From positions 1 through 64,000 of the forward strand of contig NZ_FNCC01000014.1 in NCBI RefSeq assembly GCF_900100955.1: 64,000 nucleotides of DNA, written 5' to 3'. The DNA comes from Lentzea fradiae (GTDB lineage Bacteria > Actinomycetota > Actinomycetes > Mycobacteriales > Pseudonocardiaceae). A model generated the notes under the pieces. It was not told the origin of the DNA and did not search any database. It saw only the letters and a list, made by a program, of their open reading frames with translations. Below are positions 8,150 to 16,354 of this stretch, piece by piece. The number at the start of each line of letters is the position of its first letter. The stretch's first letter is position 1. A program made the position numbers and the translations under genes.

Positions 8150-8896
8150 GTGTCGGTGGTGGAGTTCGGCGGAACGGGTCAGGGCGTGCTGCTGCTGCAC
8201 GGCCTGATGAGCAGGGCCACCGCCTGGTGGCCGGTCGCGCAGTGGCTGCGGCCGTTCGGCAGGGTCGTCGCGGTCGACCAGCGCGGGCACGGCCGCAACC
8301 CGCGGCGGGGGCCGTTCCGCACCGAGGACTTCGTGGACGACGCCGCCGCCGCGATCGAGGAGCTCGGCCTCGGACCGGCCGTGGTGATCGGGCACTCCAT
8401 GGGCGGGCTGCACGCGTGGTGTCTCGCGGCGACCCGTCCGGACCTGGTGCGCGCGATTGTCGTCGAGGACTTCGCGCCGGACAACAGGGGCCGCACCGTC
8501 GACGAGTGGAGGTGGCTCTTCGACGCCTGGCCGGTGCCGTTCCAGTCGCTCTCGCACGTGACGTCGTACTTCGGCTCGCCGGTGTTCGCCGAGTACTTCG
8601 AGGAGCGTGAGGACGGCTGGCACCTCATCGCCGAGATGGACGACCTGTACGAGATCGCGGCGCACTGGGGCACGCGCGCGTACTGGGACTTCATCGACGC
8701 CGTGCGGTGCCCGTCGCTCGTCGTCGAAGCGGGCAGGGGCGGGCAGCTACCGGGGCAGATGGCGGAGGCGGCCCGGCGTTCCGGCGGGCAGCACCTCTAC
8801 GTCGGGGAGGCGGGGCACATCGTGCACGAGAGCGCGCCGTGGGTTTACCGCGGAGCCGTGGAAGCCTTCTTGAGCACGTCGATCTCGCCGGTCTGA
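8150..8896 (+). CDS. Alpha/beta hydrolase (Rv3591c-like)
   Basis: A 248-aa alpha/beta-hydrolase fold protein. The oxyanion-hole motif LLLHGLMS, the DQRGHGRN strand, the nucleophile elbow GHSMGG and the late histidine in GEAGHIVHES make up a complete Ser-Asp-His set, with the acid probably in the region after CPSLVVEAGRGG. The start is the GTG just right of the divergent M1 peptidase gene; no clear ribosome site is visible, so a later GTG is possible. The M. tuberculosis homologue Rv3591c occupies the same position next to mhuD. Its final 52 bases overlap the convergent 2H-phosphoesterase gene. Substrate unknown. Confidence 0.82.
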   Translation: MSVVEFGGTGQGVLLLHGLMSRATAWWPVAQWLRPFGRVVAVDQRGHGRNPRRGPFRTEDFVDDAAAAIEELGLGPAVVIGHSMGGLHAWCLAATRPDLVRAIVVEDFAPDNRGRTVDEWRWLFDAWPVPFQSLSHVTSYFGSPVFAEYFEEREDGWHLIAEMDDLYEIAAHWGTRAYWDFIDAVRCPSLVVEAGRGGQLPGQMAEAARRSGGQHLYVGEAGHIVHESAPWVYRGAVEAFLSTSISPV

Positions 8897-9354
8897 GTGT
8901 CGACGACCGACACCTCGCGGACCTTCGCCCTGATCGGCTCGACCGGGAAGACCTGCGCGAACGCCGCCTTCGTCCGCTCGTCGTCCAGGTCGTGGGCGAG
9001 GGTGCAGTGCGGCACCCAGTTGCCGGGGAGGTAGTAGGCGCTGGGGTTCTTGACCTTGCTCGCCAGCACGTCGTGGATGGCGGAGTGGACCGCGAGCAGT
9101 TCGGTGTCGACTACGGCGCCGAGCATCAGGACGTTGTCGGTGGTCGAGAACGTGCCGAGGGTGTGCAGCCACAGGTCCGGCAGCCAGAGGCGTTCGAGGT
9201 CCTCGCGCAGCTCCTTGCGGACCTTCGGGCCGATGGTGGTCGCGGCGGCGTAAGTGAGGTGGGGCGCGTACTGCTGCTGCGCGCCGACACGCCGTTGCAG
9301 GTCGCGGATCTTCCGGTCCGCCTCGTCGTCGAAGAACGCCACCAGCGCGTGCAT
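8845..9354 (-). CDS. 2'-5' RNA ligase/2H phosphoesterase family protein
   Basis: A 169-aa protein with the two H-x-T motifs of the 2H superfamily, PHLTYA (about residues 31-36) and PHCTLA (about 115-120), each followed by a beta strand. Family members act on 2',3'-cyclic phosphates or 2'-5' linkages in RNA and nucleotides. The chosen ATG shares its A with the TGA stop of mutY, so translation is coupled. The 3' end runs 52 bases into the convergent hydrolase gene. Co-expression with a DNA glycosylase is noted but does not define a role. Confidence 0.8.
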   Translation of the reverse strand: MHALVAFFDDEADRKIRDLQRRVGAQQQYAPHLTYAAATTIGPKVRKELREDLERLWLPDLWLHTLGTFSTTDNVLMLGAVVDTELLAVHSAIHDVLASKVKNPSAYYLPGNWVPHCTLAHDLDDERTKAAFAQVFPVEPIRAKVREVSVVDTQTGEIDVLKKASTAPR

Positions 9355-10232
9355 CAGTGCTCTCCCGGCAGCGCGAAGAGACCGTCGCGGGTCTGTTCGA
9401 CCAGACCGTCGTCGAGCAGCGAGACCAGGCACTTCTCCCGCTGCGTGAGGTCGTGCCAGACGATGTCGAGCTGCGCCTTCGGCACCGGTCCCGGAGCGCC
9501 CCGCAGGACGTCCAGCAGCTTGCCGCGCACCTGCCGGTCGGTTCCGGCGAACTTCTGCGCCTTCTTCTCCGGTCCCGCGTAGGCGGGGCGGCCCGCGAGC
9601 TGCCAGGCGCACTCGGCGAAGAGCGGGCAGTCGGCGCACTTCTGGTTCTTGGCCGTGCAGACCAACGCCCCGAGCTCCATCAGCGCCGCCGAGAACACCG
9701 CGGCGTCGTGCTGGTCTTCCGGCAGGATCGCCTCGACGTCCCGGAGGTCCCGCTTGGTCGACGGCGGGCCGGCGTCACCGGCGCCGTGCACAGCGCGTGC
9801 GACGACCCGACGGACGTTCGTGTCCACCACGGCGCACTTCTGCCCGTACGCGAACGTGGCCACGGCACGGGCCGTGTAGCTGCCGATGCCGGGCAACGAC
9901 TCCAAGACCTCGACGTCCGACGGCACGACGTCGCCGTGGTCGCGGGCGATGGCCGTGGCGGCCTCGTGCAGCCGCAACGCGCGGCGCGGGTAGCCGAGCT
10001 TGCCCCACATGCGCAGCACCTCGCCCTGCGACGACGCGGCCATCGCGGAGGGCACCGGCCACTTGGCCAGCCACTCGTGCCAGATCGGCTCGACGCGGGA
10101 GACGGGCGTCTGCTGCAGCATGATCTCGCTGACCAGCACACCCCAGGCGGTGCAGTCGGGGCGGCGCCACGGCAGGTCCCGGGCGGCCGTGTCCCACCAG
10201 CTCAGCAGCAACTCGTGATTCATCACCGCCAT
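9354..10232 (-). CDS. mutY: A/G-specific adenine DNA glycosylase MutY
   Basis: A 292-aa base-excision repair enzyme that removes adenine mispaired with 8-oxoguanine. Visible features: catalytic Glu in SEIMLQQTP, helix-hairpin-helix LPGIGSYTARAV with the catalytic Asp in VVDTNVRRV, and a [4Fe-4S] loop C-x6-C-x2-C-x5-C (CTAKNQKCADCPLFAEC). The C-terminal NUDIX-like 8-oxoG recognition domain of E. coli MutY is replaced by a short winged-helix-like tail, as in mycobacterial MutY. Two in-frame ATGs three codons apart could both serve as start. The upstream palindrome ends 10 bases after the canB side and separates it from the carbonic anhydrase gene. Confidence 0.93.
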   Translation of the reverse strand: MAVMNHELLLSWWDTAARDLPWRRPDCTAWGVLVSEIMLQQTPVSRVEPIWHEWLAKWPVPSAMAASSQGEVLRMWGKLGYPRRALRLHEAATAIARDHGDVVPSDVEVLESLPGIGSYTARAVATFAYGQKCAVVDTNVRRVVARAVHGAGDAGPPSTKRDLRDVEAILPEDQHDAAVFSAALMELGALVCTAKNQKCADCPLFAECAWQLAGRPAYAGPEKKAQKFAGTDRQVRGKLLDVLRGAPGPVPKAQLDIVWHDLTQREKCLVSLLDDGLVEQTRDGLFALPGEH

Positions 10233-10242
10233 CTTCCCAAAC

Positions 10243-10293
10243 GCACGCGGGGGCCCTTCGTACTGTGTGACAGTACGAAGGGCCCCCGCGTGC
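10243..10293. terminator. Perfect 23-bp palindrome between canB and mutY
   Basis: Arms 10243-10265 and 10271-10293 are exact reverse complements, with a 5-nt loop TGTGA. The stem contains GGGGGCCCTTCGTACTG. It lies 7 bases after the carbonic anhydrase stop, so it is well placed to end that transcript, but it also sits immediately before mutY. The same core (TTCGTACT...AGTACGAA flanking a TGTGA-containing loop, inside GC arms) recurs at 43392-43446, so this is also a dispersed repeat. Confidence 0.85.
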
Positions 10294-10300
10294 GGAAAGG

Positions 10301-10813
10301 TCAGGCCGCCTGGGTCTCGGCCGCGTCGACCTCGCGCAGCTCACCGGTGTGCACGTCGTAGACGAAGCCCCGGATCTTGTCGGTGTACGGGATGAACGGG
10401 CTGCGGCGCAGCCGTGCCATCGAGCCGCGCACGCTCTGCTCGACCACCTTGAACGCCTCGACGGCCCACGGCGGGCGCAGGCCCGTGTCGGACTCCAGCT
10501 CGTCCTTGAACTCGTCCTCGGTGACCATCTCGAGGCCGCAGTTCGTGTGGTGGACCAGCAGCACCTCGCGGGTGCCGAGCTTGCGCTGGCTCAACGCGAG
10601 CGAGCGGACCATGTCGTCGGTGACGACGCCGCCCGCGTTGCGGAGCACGTGCGCCTCACCCTGCTTCAACCCGAAGATCTCGAACACCCGGATGCGCGAG
10701 TCCATGCACGTCAGGATCGCGATCTGCAGGGACGGCTTCGGGGACGAACGGTCACCGGGAACCACGTTGCCGAGCTCGTAGTTCCGCTTGAGCAGTTCGT
10801 CGATCGCGGTCAT
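10301..10813 (-). CDS. canB: Beta-class carbonic anhydrase
   Basis: A 170-aa zinc enzyme interconverting CO2 and bicarbonate. Zinc ligands are visible as the Cys in ILTCMDSRIR and the His-x2-Cys in VLLVHHTNCGLEM; the Asp-Arg dyad is in CMDSR. RNAGGVVTDDMVRS is the conserved substrate loop. The start is chosen for the GGAGGG site 4 bases upstream; an in-frame codon further upstream would add a non-conserved 21-residue extension. Position and orientation match M. tuberculosis Rv3588c (canB). It is divergent from the secreted protein gene on its left flank in transcription (right side in coordinates). Confidence 0.9.
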   Translation of the reverse strand: MTAIDELLKRNYELGNVVPGDRSSPKPSLQIAILTCMDSRIRVFEIFGLKQGEAHVLRNAGGVVTDDMVRSLALSQRKLGTREVLLVHHTNCGLEMVTEDEFKDELESDTGLRPPWAVEAFKVVEQSVRGSMARLRRSPFIPYTDKIRGFVYDVHTGELREVDAAETQAA

Positions 10814-10962
10814 GTCACCCTCCACGGCCTCCGGCGGACCCCCACAGCGATGGAACTTCAGCGAGCGCGTGTTCACAAGGGGTTTGGGGCAATGTCACGT
10901 TCACCGGATCGAGCGATGCTCGCCTACGACTGGATTCCCGCAGGTCCGGTTACGTTCGGGCG

Positions 10963-11619
10963 GTGACCGAGCCCACTGGACCGCTGCCGTCCACGGTGTA
11001 CTGGCGCCGCCGCATCGCCGCCGTCGGCGCCGCTCTCGCCGTGCTGCTGCTCGTGATCTGGATCGTCGCGGTGTCCGGGTCCGGAGACGAGGGCGTGCAG
11101 CCCACGAACGCGGCCGCGGCGTCGTCCTCCAACCCGCCGCCGAGCGCGTCGGAGACGGCCCCCGCGTCCTCGTCGACGACCCCGCCGCCCTCGGAGACCA
11201 CGCAGGCTCCGCCTCCCGGGCCGCCGCAGGCGTGCCCCGACGACGTGATCGGCGTCGTGGCGAAGGCGGACAAGCCGTCCTACCCGGCCGGTGCGCAGGC
11301 CGAGCTGTCGATGGACGTGGTCAACAACGGACCGGTGCCGTGCATCAGGGACATCGGGCGCGAGCACCGCGAGCTCGCCGTGCTGACCGCCGACGGCGCG
11401 ACGGTGCTGTGGTCGAGCAACCACTGCCTGTCGGCGGTGGGCAAGGAGGTGCGGGTGATGCAGCCCAAGGAAGCCTTCACCTACGGCACCAAGTGGGCGG
11501 GCTCGACCTCCCAGCCCGGCTGCGGTGCGCACACCAGGCTGGGGGCGGGTGACTACCTGCTGGTGGCGAAGCTGGCCGGGAGGACCAGCTCGCCCGTCGT
11601 CTTCCGGCTGGAGGGCTGA
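10963..11619 (+). CDS. Membrane-anchored secreted protein (Rv3587c-like)
   Basis: A 218-aa protein with a GTG start. One transmembrane anchor at about residues 19-37 (AAVGAALAVLLLVIWIVAV) is followed by a Ser/Thr/Pro-rich linker and a compact extracytoplasmic domain with beta-sandwich character (YPAGAQAELSMDVVNNGPVPC; RELAVLTADGATVLWSSNHC). Four cysteines in this domain (CPDD, VPCIRD, NHCLS, PGCGAH) could form two disulfides. Position beside the carbonic anhydrase matches M. tuberculosis Rv3587c, a membrane protein of unknown function. It may be a cell-envelope sensor or scaffold; no catalytic motif is seen. Confidence 0.75.
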   Translation: MTEPTGPLPSTVYWRRRIAAVGAALAVLLLVIWIVAVSGSGDEGVQPTNAAAASSSNPPPSASETAPASSSTTPPPSETTQAPPPGPPQACPDDVIGVVAKADKPSYPAGAQAELSMDVVNNGPVPCIRDIGREHRELAVLTADGATVLWSSNHCLSAVGKEVRVMQPKEAFTYGTKWAGSTSQPGCGAHTRLGAGDYLLVAKLAGRTSSPVVFRLEG

Positions 11620-11632
11620 GCGCCCCGGCCCG

Positions 11633-12736
11633 TCACGGCCCGAACCAGCGCTCCTCTGCACCGCCGCGCGGCCCGCCGGACGTCTTGCCGATGATCAGCT
11701 CCGTGGCCAGGTTGACCGACCTCGGCCGCGACCGCTCGTTGGTGTCGAGCAGCAGCTTGCCCGCCGCGCGGCCCTTCTCCAGCACCGGCTGGCGGACCGT
11801 CGTGAGCCCGGCCTCCTCGCCCGCGCGGATGCCGTCGAAGCCGGTGACGGTGATGTCGTGCGGCACGCGCAGGCCGCGCCGGGCGGCCTCGGTGAGCGCA
11901 CCCAGCGCCAGCACGTCCGAGGTGCAGATCAACGCGGTGACCTGCGGGTCCCGGTCGAGCACCTGGGCGGCGCCGGACGCGCCGGAGGCCATGTTGTGGT
12001 CGAACCGCTCGACCACGGGCACCTGCGACCAGTCGACGCCCGCCTCGCTGAACGCCTCGGCGAGGCCCGTCAGGCGGTTGCGCTGCACGTGGAAGTGCGC
12101 GGCGTGCTGGCGGTCCGGCGTCACGAAGCCGTCGTTGCGGTCGCGTGCGAGCCGCATGCAGACGACGCCGATGCGCCGGTGGCCCAGCTCGATCAGGTGC
12201 CTGGCGAGCTCGTACATCGCGCCGCGGTCGTCGATGCCGACGCGGTCGACGGTGCCGATGTCCGGCTGGTCGCAGACCACGGTCGGGACGGGCCGCTCCA
12301 GCACGGCGGCGAGGTGCGGGTCGTCGTCGGGGACGGAGTAGACGACGAAGCCGTCGACGCCTGCCCGGTGGACGGCCGCGACGTCCTCGCGCTCGGGGTT
12401 CGCGGGCACCAGCAGCAGGCCCGTGCCGGCGTCCTCGCACGCGAGCGCCAGGCCCTCCAGGAAGCCGATGGCGGCAGGGTCGCGGAACGCGTAGGAGAGG
12501 TTCTCGGTGAGCAGCAGGCCCACCGCCCCGGCCTTGCGCGTGCGCAACGAGCGCGCCACAGGATCCGGGCCGGGATAACCCAGCCTTCGGGCCGTGTCCA
12601 ACACCCGCCGTCTCAGCTCGGGGGAGAGCTGGTCGGGACGGTTGTACGCGTTGGACACCGTTGTCCGGGAAACGCCCAGCTCAGCGGCCAGAGAGGCCAG
12701 CGTCGCCGGACGTCGCACATGCATCGACCGCGCCAT
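11633..12736 (-). CDS. LacI-family transcriptional regulator (A)
   Basis: A 367-aa repressor with an N-terminal helix-turn-helix and hinge (ATLASLAAELGVSRTTVSNAYNRPDQLSPELRRRVL) and a periplasmic-binding-protein-like effector domain (GAVGLLLTENLSYAF; VPTVVCDQPDIG; GHRRIGVVCMRLARDRNDGF; DITVTGFDGI). The start could also be the ATG four codons downstream. A DasR-like operator lies about 100 bases upstream. It stands tail to tail with the Rv3587c-like gene and head-on after a second LacI gene on the same strand. Effector sugar unknown; the neighbouring maltose-type transporter is a candidate target. Confidence 0.85.
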   Translation of the reverse strand: MARSMHVRRPATLASLAAELGVSRTTVSNAYNRPDQLSPELRRRVLDTARRLGYPGPDPVARSLRTRKAGAVGLLLTENLSYAFRDPAAIGFLEGLALACEDAGTGLLLVPANPEREDVAAVHRAGVDGFVVYSVPDDDPHLAAVLERPVPTVVCDQPDIGTVDRVGIDDRGAMYELARHLIELGHRRIGVVCMRLARDRNDGFVTPDRQHAAHFHVQRNRLTGLAEAFSEAGVDWSQVPVVERFDHNMASGASGAAQVLDRDPQVTALICTSDVLALGALTEAARRGLRVPHDITVTGFDGIRAGEEAGLTTVRQPVLEKGRAAGKLLLDTNERSRPRSVNLATELIIGKTSGGPRGGAEERWFGP

Positions 12737-12838
12737 GAAAGGACCGTAACGGTTCAGAACCAATTCGTGAAGTGAGGGTGACCTGCGTCCCTCCAATGAC
12801 GCATCCGCGCAGGTGGCTCCATCTGGCTTGTTCAGAAA

Positions 12839-12852
12839 TTGGTCCAGACCAA
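12839..12852. promoter_or_regulatory. Candidate DasR-type operator (dre)
   Basis: TTGGTCCAGACCAA: inverted arms TTGGTC and GACCAA around a 2-nt centre. The DasR responsive element known from Streptomyces is built on TGGTCTAGACCA, so this site differs at one central base. It lies just after the stop of LacI gene B and upstream of LacI gene A, where it could control gene A. DasR senses glucosamine-6-phosphate. No dasR gene is in the window, so the match is suggestive only. Confidence 0.5.
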
Positions 12853-12857
12853 ATGAG

Positions 12858-13898
12858 TCAGCGTCGCGGTGGTGCCGCGGACTCGCGCGCGACGAGCCGC
12901 GGCCGGAAGACGCGGGTGTAGTTGTCGTTGCCCTGCCTGCGCCGATCCGGGTCGAGCCGGAGCACCAGCTCGTCGATCGCGGCCGCCGCCATCTCCTCGA
13001 TCGGCTGCGCCAGCGTCGTCAAAGCGGGCGAGCAGTAGGCGGCGAACGGGATGTCGTCGAACCCGACCACGGACAGGTCGTCCGGTACCGAGATCCCCCG
13101 TTGGTGTGCCTCCCGCATGACGCCGAGCGCCATGTGGTCCGACGAGCAGATCACCGCGGTCGGCGACACCGTGTCCAGCAGCTTCGCCACCGCCACGCCA
13201 CCGCCCTCCGCGCTGAACGGGCCGTGCGAGACGTACTCGGAGCCCGCCGGCAGGTGGTTCTCCTCCAGCGCCGCGGCCCACCCGGCGCGCTTGAGCCGCG
13301 AGGGCAGCGACCGCGCGGGACCGGAGACGAACCCGATCCGCTCGTGGCCGAGCTCGATCAGGTGCTTGGTGGCCATGTAGCCCGCCAGCTGCTCGTCCAC
13401 CGTCACGTCGGGCACGTCCAGAGCCGGGGTGGCACCGTTCAGGAAGACCATGTGCACGCCGTCCGCGAGGAGCTTCGCGTAGTAGCTCGGGCGGGGCGCC
13501 TGACCGAGCGGCACCTCGACGTTGGTGATCTCCGGTGACACGAACACCATGCCCTCGACCCCGCGGGCCAGGAGCATCCGGACGTACTCCTCCTCGCCCA
13601 TCGGCGCGCCGCTGCGGGTGTTGCACAGCAGCGACGAGTAGCCCAGGCGCGCCGCCCGCGTCTCCAGCGCCTCGGCGAACGCGGGGAAGACCGGGTTCGA
13701 CAGCTCCGGCACGAGCAGGCCGATCACGCCGGTGCGCTGGAGGGCGCCGAGCCCGCGCGGGGTGTACGGCATCTCCGCGAGCACCGACAGCACCCGCTGC
13801 CTGGTCTCCTCGTTGACTCCCGCGCGCCGGTTGAGGACCCGGCTGACGGTGGAGATGGACACCCCGGCTGCCCTGGCGATCTCGGACAGTCCGGACAC
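12858..13898 (-). CDS. LacI-family transcriptional regulator (B), divergent from maltose-type operon
   Basis: A 346-aa LacI/GalR repressor: HTH and hinge SEIARAAGVSISTVSRVLNRRAGVNEETRQRVL, then a sugar-binding core (GVIGLLVPELSNPVFPAFAE; VEGMVFVSPEITN; GHERIGFVSGPA; DDLSVVGFDDIPFA). The start is a GTG preceded by AGGAGG. It is transcribed away from the sugar-binding-protein gene, with a 220-bp shared control region carrying TTGCAA-type dyads, so it most likely represses that ABC operon, as MalR does for malEFG in Streptomyces. The C-terminus (RLVARESAAPPRR) is normal for the family. Confidence 0.88.
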   Translation of the reverse strand: MSGLSEIARAAGVSISTVSRVLNRRAGVNEETRQRVLSVLAEMPYTPRGLGALQRTGVIGLLVPELSNPVFPAFAEALETRAARLGYSSLLCNTRSGAPMGEEEYVRMLLARGVEGMVFVSPEITNVEVPLGQAPRPSYYAKLLADGVHMVFLNGATPALDVPDVTVDEQLAGYMATKHLIELGHERIGFVSGPARSLPSRLKRAGWAAALEENHLPAGSEYVSHGPFSAEGGGVAVAKLLDTVSPTAVICSSDHMALGVMREAHQRGISVPDDLSVVGFDDIPFAAYCSPALTTLAQPIEEMAAAAIDELVLRLDPDRRRQGNDNYTRVFRPRLVARESAAPPRR

Positions 13899-13953
13899 GT
13901 TGCCTCCTGCTCACGCTCGGTACGGACGCAAGCCTGCCGTGTTAAGAAAAAAT

Positions 13954-14093
13954 TTGCAACGAGTGATTGCAAGACAGGGCCGTTACGGCTTGGTTACGGT
14001 CGACGTCTTGACCTGACCATGGTTGGGGTAGTGAAATCGCCCGCAACATTCTCGCAAAACCTTGCAAGACCCTCATCTCACTCGGAGATGAGG
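13954..14093 (+). promoter_or_regulatory. Control region of the maltose-type operon: TTGCAA sites and leader hairpin
   Basis: Three related elements precede the binding-protein gene: TTGCAA at 13954-13959, ATTGCAAG at 13966-13973 and the 8-bp palindrome CTTGCAAG at 14061-14068, preceded by CTCGCAAAAC. TTGCAA/CTTGCAAG is the half-site type recognised by maltose LacI regulators in actinobacteria. Immediately after the last site a perfect 9-bp hairpin (arms 14071-14079 and 14085-14093, loop 5 nt) occurs in the presumed 5' leader, 26 bases before the start codon; it could stabilise the message or affect initiation. Confidence 0.5.
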
Positions 14094-14119
14094 CCCAGCT
14101 GGAGGGAACGGCAGCAACG

Positions 14120-15376
14120 ATGCGACGGACAACCCTCGTGACCGCCATGGCGACGGGTGTCGCCCTCGTGCTCACCGCCTGCGGAGGCGGCGGGTCGAGT
14201 GACAGCGGATCCGACTCGGGCGAAGTGACCTTCTGGGACACCAGTGGTCCCAACGAGAGCCCGGTCTTCAAGAAGATCGCGGAGGAGTGCGCGACCAAGG
14301 ACGGCTACAAGGTCAAGGTTGAGACGCAGGCGTTCGACGGCGCGCTCAACAACTACAAGACCGCCGCCCAGGGTGGCCAGGGCCCCGACGTCTTCCGCTC
14401 CGAGGTCGCGTGGGTGCCGCAGCTCGCGAAGCTGGGCTACGTCGCCGACCTGTCCGACACCGACCTCGCGAAGGACACCTCCGACTTCCTGGACGCCCCG
14501 CTGGGCTCCACGAAGTACGAGGGCAAGACCTACGCCGTGCCGCAGGTGACCGACTCGCTCGCGCTGCTCTACAACAAGCAGAAGCTCGCCGAGGCGGGTG
14601 TCGAGCCGCCGAAGACGTGGGACGAGCTCAAGGCCGCGGCCGCCAAGCTGGGTGGCGAGAAGGCGTTCTTCCTCAACAACGACGCGTACTACGCGCTGCC
14701 GTTCATCTACGGCGAGGGCGGCGACCTAGTCGACGCGTCCGCCAAGAAGATCGTCGTGAACTCCGCGGAGAACGTGAAGGCGCTGGAGACCGCGAAGGGC
14801 CTGCTCGACGCGAAGGCCGCCACCACGGCGCTCGACGCGACGAACTCCTACTCGAACATGCAGGCCGCGTTCTCCTCCGGTGAGGCCGCGATGGTCATCA
14901 ACGGCCCGTGGGCCGTCGCCGACTACCTCAAGGGCGCCGCGTTCAGCGACCCGGCCAACCTCGGCATCGCCCCCGTCCCCGGCCCGTCCGCGGACAAGGG
15001 CAGCGCCCCCGTCGGCGGCCACGACTACGTGATCCGCCAGGGCACCAAGGCGAAGCAGTCGTCCATCAAGCTCATCCAGTGCATGGCGTCGGCCGAGTCG
15101 CAGGCGACCATCGCCAAGGAGCTGGGCCTGCTGCCGACCCGCAAGTCGGCCTACGAGAACGCCGACGTGAAGGCCAACGCCGTCGTCTCCGCGTTCGAGC
15201 CGGTCACCAAGACCGCGCACGAGCGTCCGTGGATCCCGGAGGGCGGCGAGCTCTTCGACCCGCTGAAGGTCGGCTACGCGGACTTCCTGGCCGGCAAGAA
15301 GGACGCCAAGGCGGCGCTCGACGAGGTCGCCCAGGCGTACAAGGACAAGGTCGTCCCCGAGTACTCCATCGGCTGA
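14120..15376 (+). CDS. Maltose-type ABC transporter sugar-binding lipoprotein
   Basis: A 418-aa extracytoplasmic solute-binding protein (family 1, MalE-like). The signal peptide ends in the lipobox LTAC (Cys about residue 21). Typical features are FWDTSGPNESPVFKKIAEE, GPDVFRSEVAWVPQLAKLGYV, KTYAVPQVTDSLALLYNKQ and AAMVINGPWAVADYL. It captures an oligosaccharide, probably maltose or maltodextrin by resemblance, and hands it to the two permeases encoded just downstream. An upstream LacI gene and TTGCAA-type sites suggest sugar-inducible repression. There is no ATPase gene in the operon. Confidence 0.9.
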   Translation: MRRTTLVTAMATGVALVLTACGGGGSSDSGSDSGEVTFWDTSGPNESPVFKKIAEECATKDGYKVKVETQAFDGALNNYKTAAQGGQGPDVFRSEVAWVPQLAKLGYVADLSDTDLAKDTSDFLDAPLGSTKYEGKTYAVPQVTDSLALLYNKQKLAEAGVEPPKTWDELKAAAAKLGGEKAFFLNNDAYYALPFIYGEGGDLVDASAKKIVVNSAENVKALETAKGLLDAKAATTALDATNSYSNMQAAFSSGEAAMVINGPWAVADYLKGAAFSDPANLGIAPVPGPSADKGSAPVGGHDYVIRQGTKAKQSSIKLIQCMASAESQATIAKELGLLPTRKSAYENADVKANAVVSAFEPVTKTAHERPWIPEGGELFDPLKVGYADFLAGKKDAKAALDEVAQAYKDKVVPEYSIG

Positions 15377-15435
15377 CAAGTGCCGAGCGGCCGGGGGCGC
15401 GCAGTCCCCGGCCGCTCACCTGAGGGGAGATCTCG

Positions 15436-16353
15436 GTGCGTCGGTTCCTGGACCGGTACTGGTACGCGTACGCGATGGTGCTGCCGGTCGTGGTGGTCAT
15501 CGCGGTGTTGGTGCTCTACCCGCTCGCCCAGGGCGTGTTCTTCACCTTCACGAACATCAACGAGGGCAACATCGCCAACCCGAACCTCGACCGTCCGGCG
15601 AGCTTCGACGTGGTGGGCTTCAAGAACTACATCAACGTGCTGTCCGGCGGCGAGTCGTTCGGCGCGTTCTGGGACACGCTCGTCCGCACGCTCATCTGGA
15701 CGTTCTCCTGCGTGTTCCTGCACTACACGATCGGCCTCGGCCTGGCGATGCTGCTCAACCGCCAGGTGCGCGGCCGGGCGCTCTACCGCGTGATGCTGAT
15801 CCTGCCGTGGGCCGTGCCCGCGTTCATCAGCGCGTTCGCGTGGAAGTACATGTTCAACGCGCAGTACGGGATCATCAACCAGTTCCTGCGCGCGATCGGC
15901 CTGCCGGACCCGGTCTGGCTCGGCCAGTCGAACTGGGCGCTGGTGTCGGTGATCATCGTGAACACCTGGCTCGGCGTGCCGTTCATGATGGTGGCGCTGC
16001 TCGGCGGCCTGCAGTCGATCCCCGGCGACCTCTACGAGGCGGCCGAGGTGGACGGCGCCACGCCGTGGCAGCGGTTCCGGCACGTGACGCTGCCGGGCCT
16101 GCGCTCGGTGTCGTCGACGGTGGTCCTGCTGGGCATCATCTGGACGTTCAACATGTTCCCGGTGATCTACCTGATCGCGGGCCCGAACCCGAACGCCCGC
16201 ATCCTGGTCACCTACGCGTTCGAGCGCTTCTTCTCCGGCGCGTCCCGCGACTACGCCATCGCGTCGACCTACGGCGTGCTGATCCTTTCGGTGTTGTTGG
16301 TGTTCGCCACGATCTACCGGCGGGCGCTGCGCAAGCAGGGCGAGGTGTGGTGA
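15436..16353 (+). CDS. Maltose-type ABC permease, MalF-like
   Basis: A 305-aa inner-membrane permease with six predicted helices, starting at GTG after GGGGAG. The cytoplasmic EAA loop that docks the ATPase is present (EAAEVDGATPWQRFRHVTLP). WFV/MLP-type membrane segments include LPVVVVIAVLVLYPLAQGVF and LWTFSCVFLHYTIGLGLAML. It pairs with the following MalG-like permease, whose GTG begins 1 base after this stop. Both should form the channel for the sugar delivered by the upstream lipoprotein. Confidence 0.9.
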   Translation: MRRFLDRYWYAYAMVLPVVVVIAVLVLYPLAQGVFFTFTNINEGNIANPNLDRPASFDVVGFKNYINVLSGGESFGAFWDTLVRTLIWTFSCVFLHYTIGLGLAMLLNRQVRGRALYRVMLILPWAVPAFISAFAWKYMFNAQYGIINQFLRAIGLPDPVWLGQSNWALVSVIIVNTWLGVPFMMVALLGGLQSIPGDLYEAAEVDGATPWQRFRHVTLPGLRSVSSTVVLLGIIWTFNMFPVIYLIAGPNPNARILVTYAFERFFSGASRDYAIASTYGVLILSVLLVFATIYRRALRKQGEVW

Positions 16354-16354
16354 C

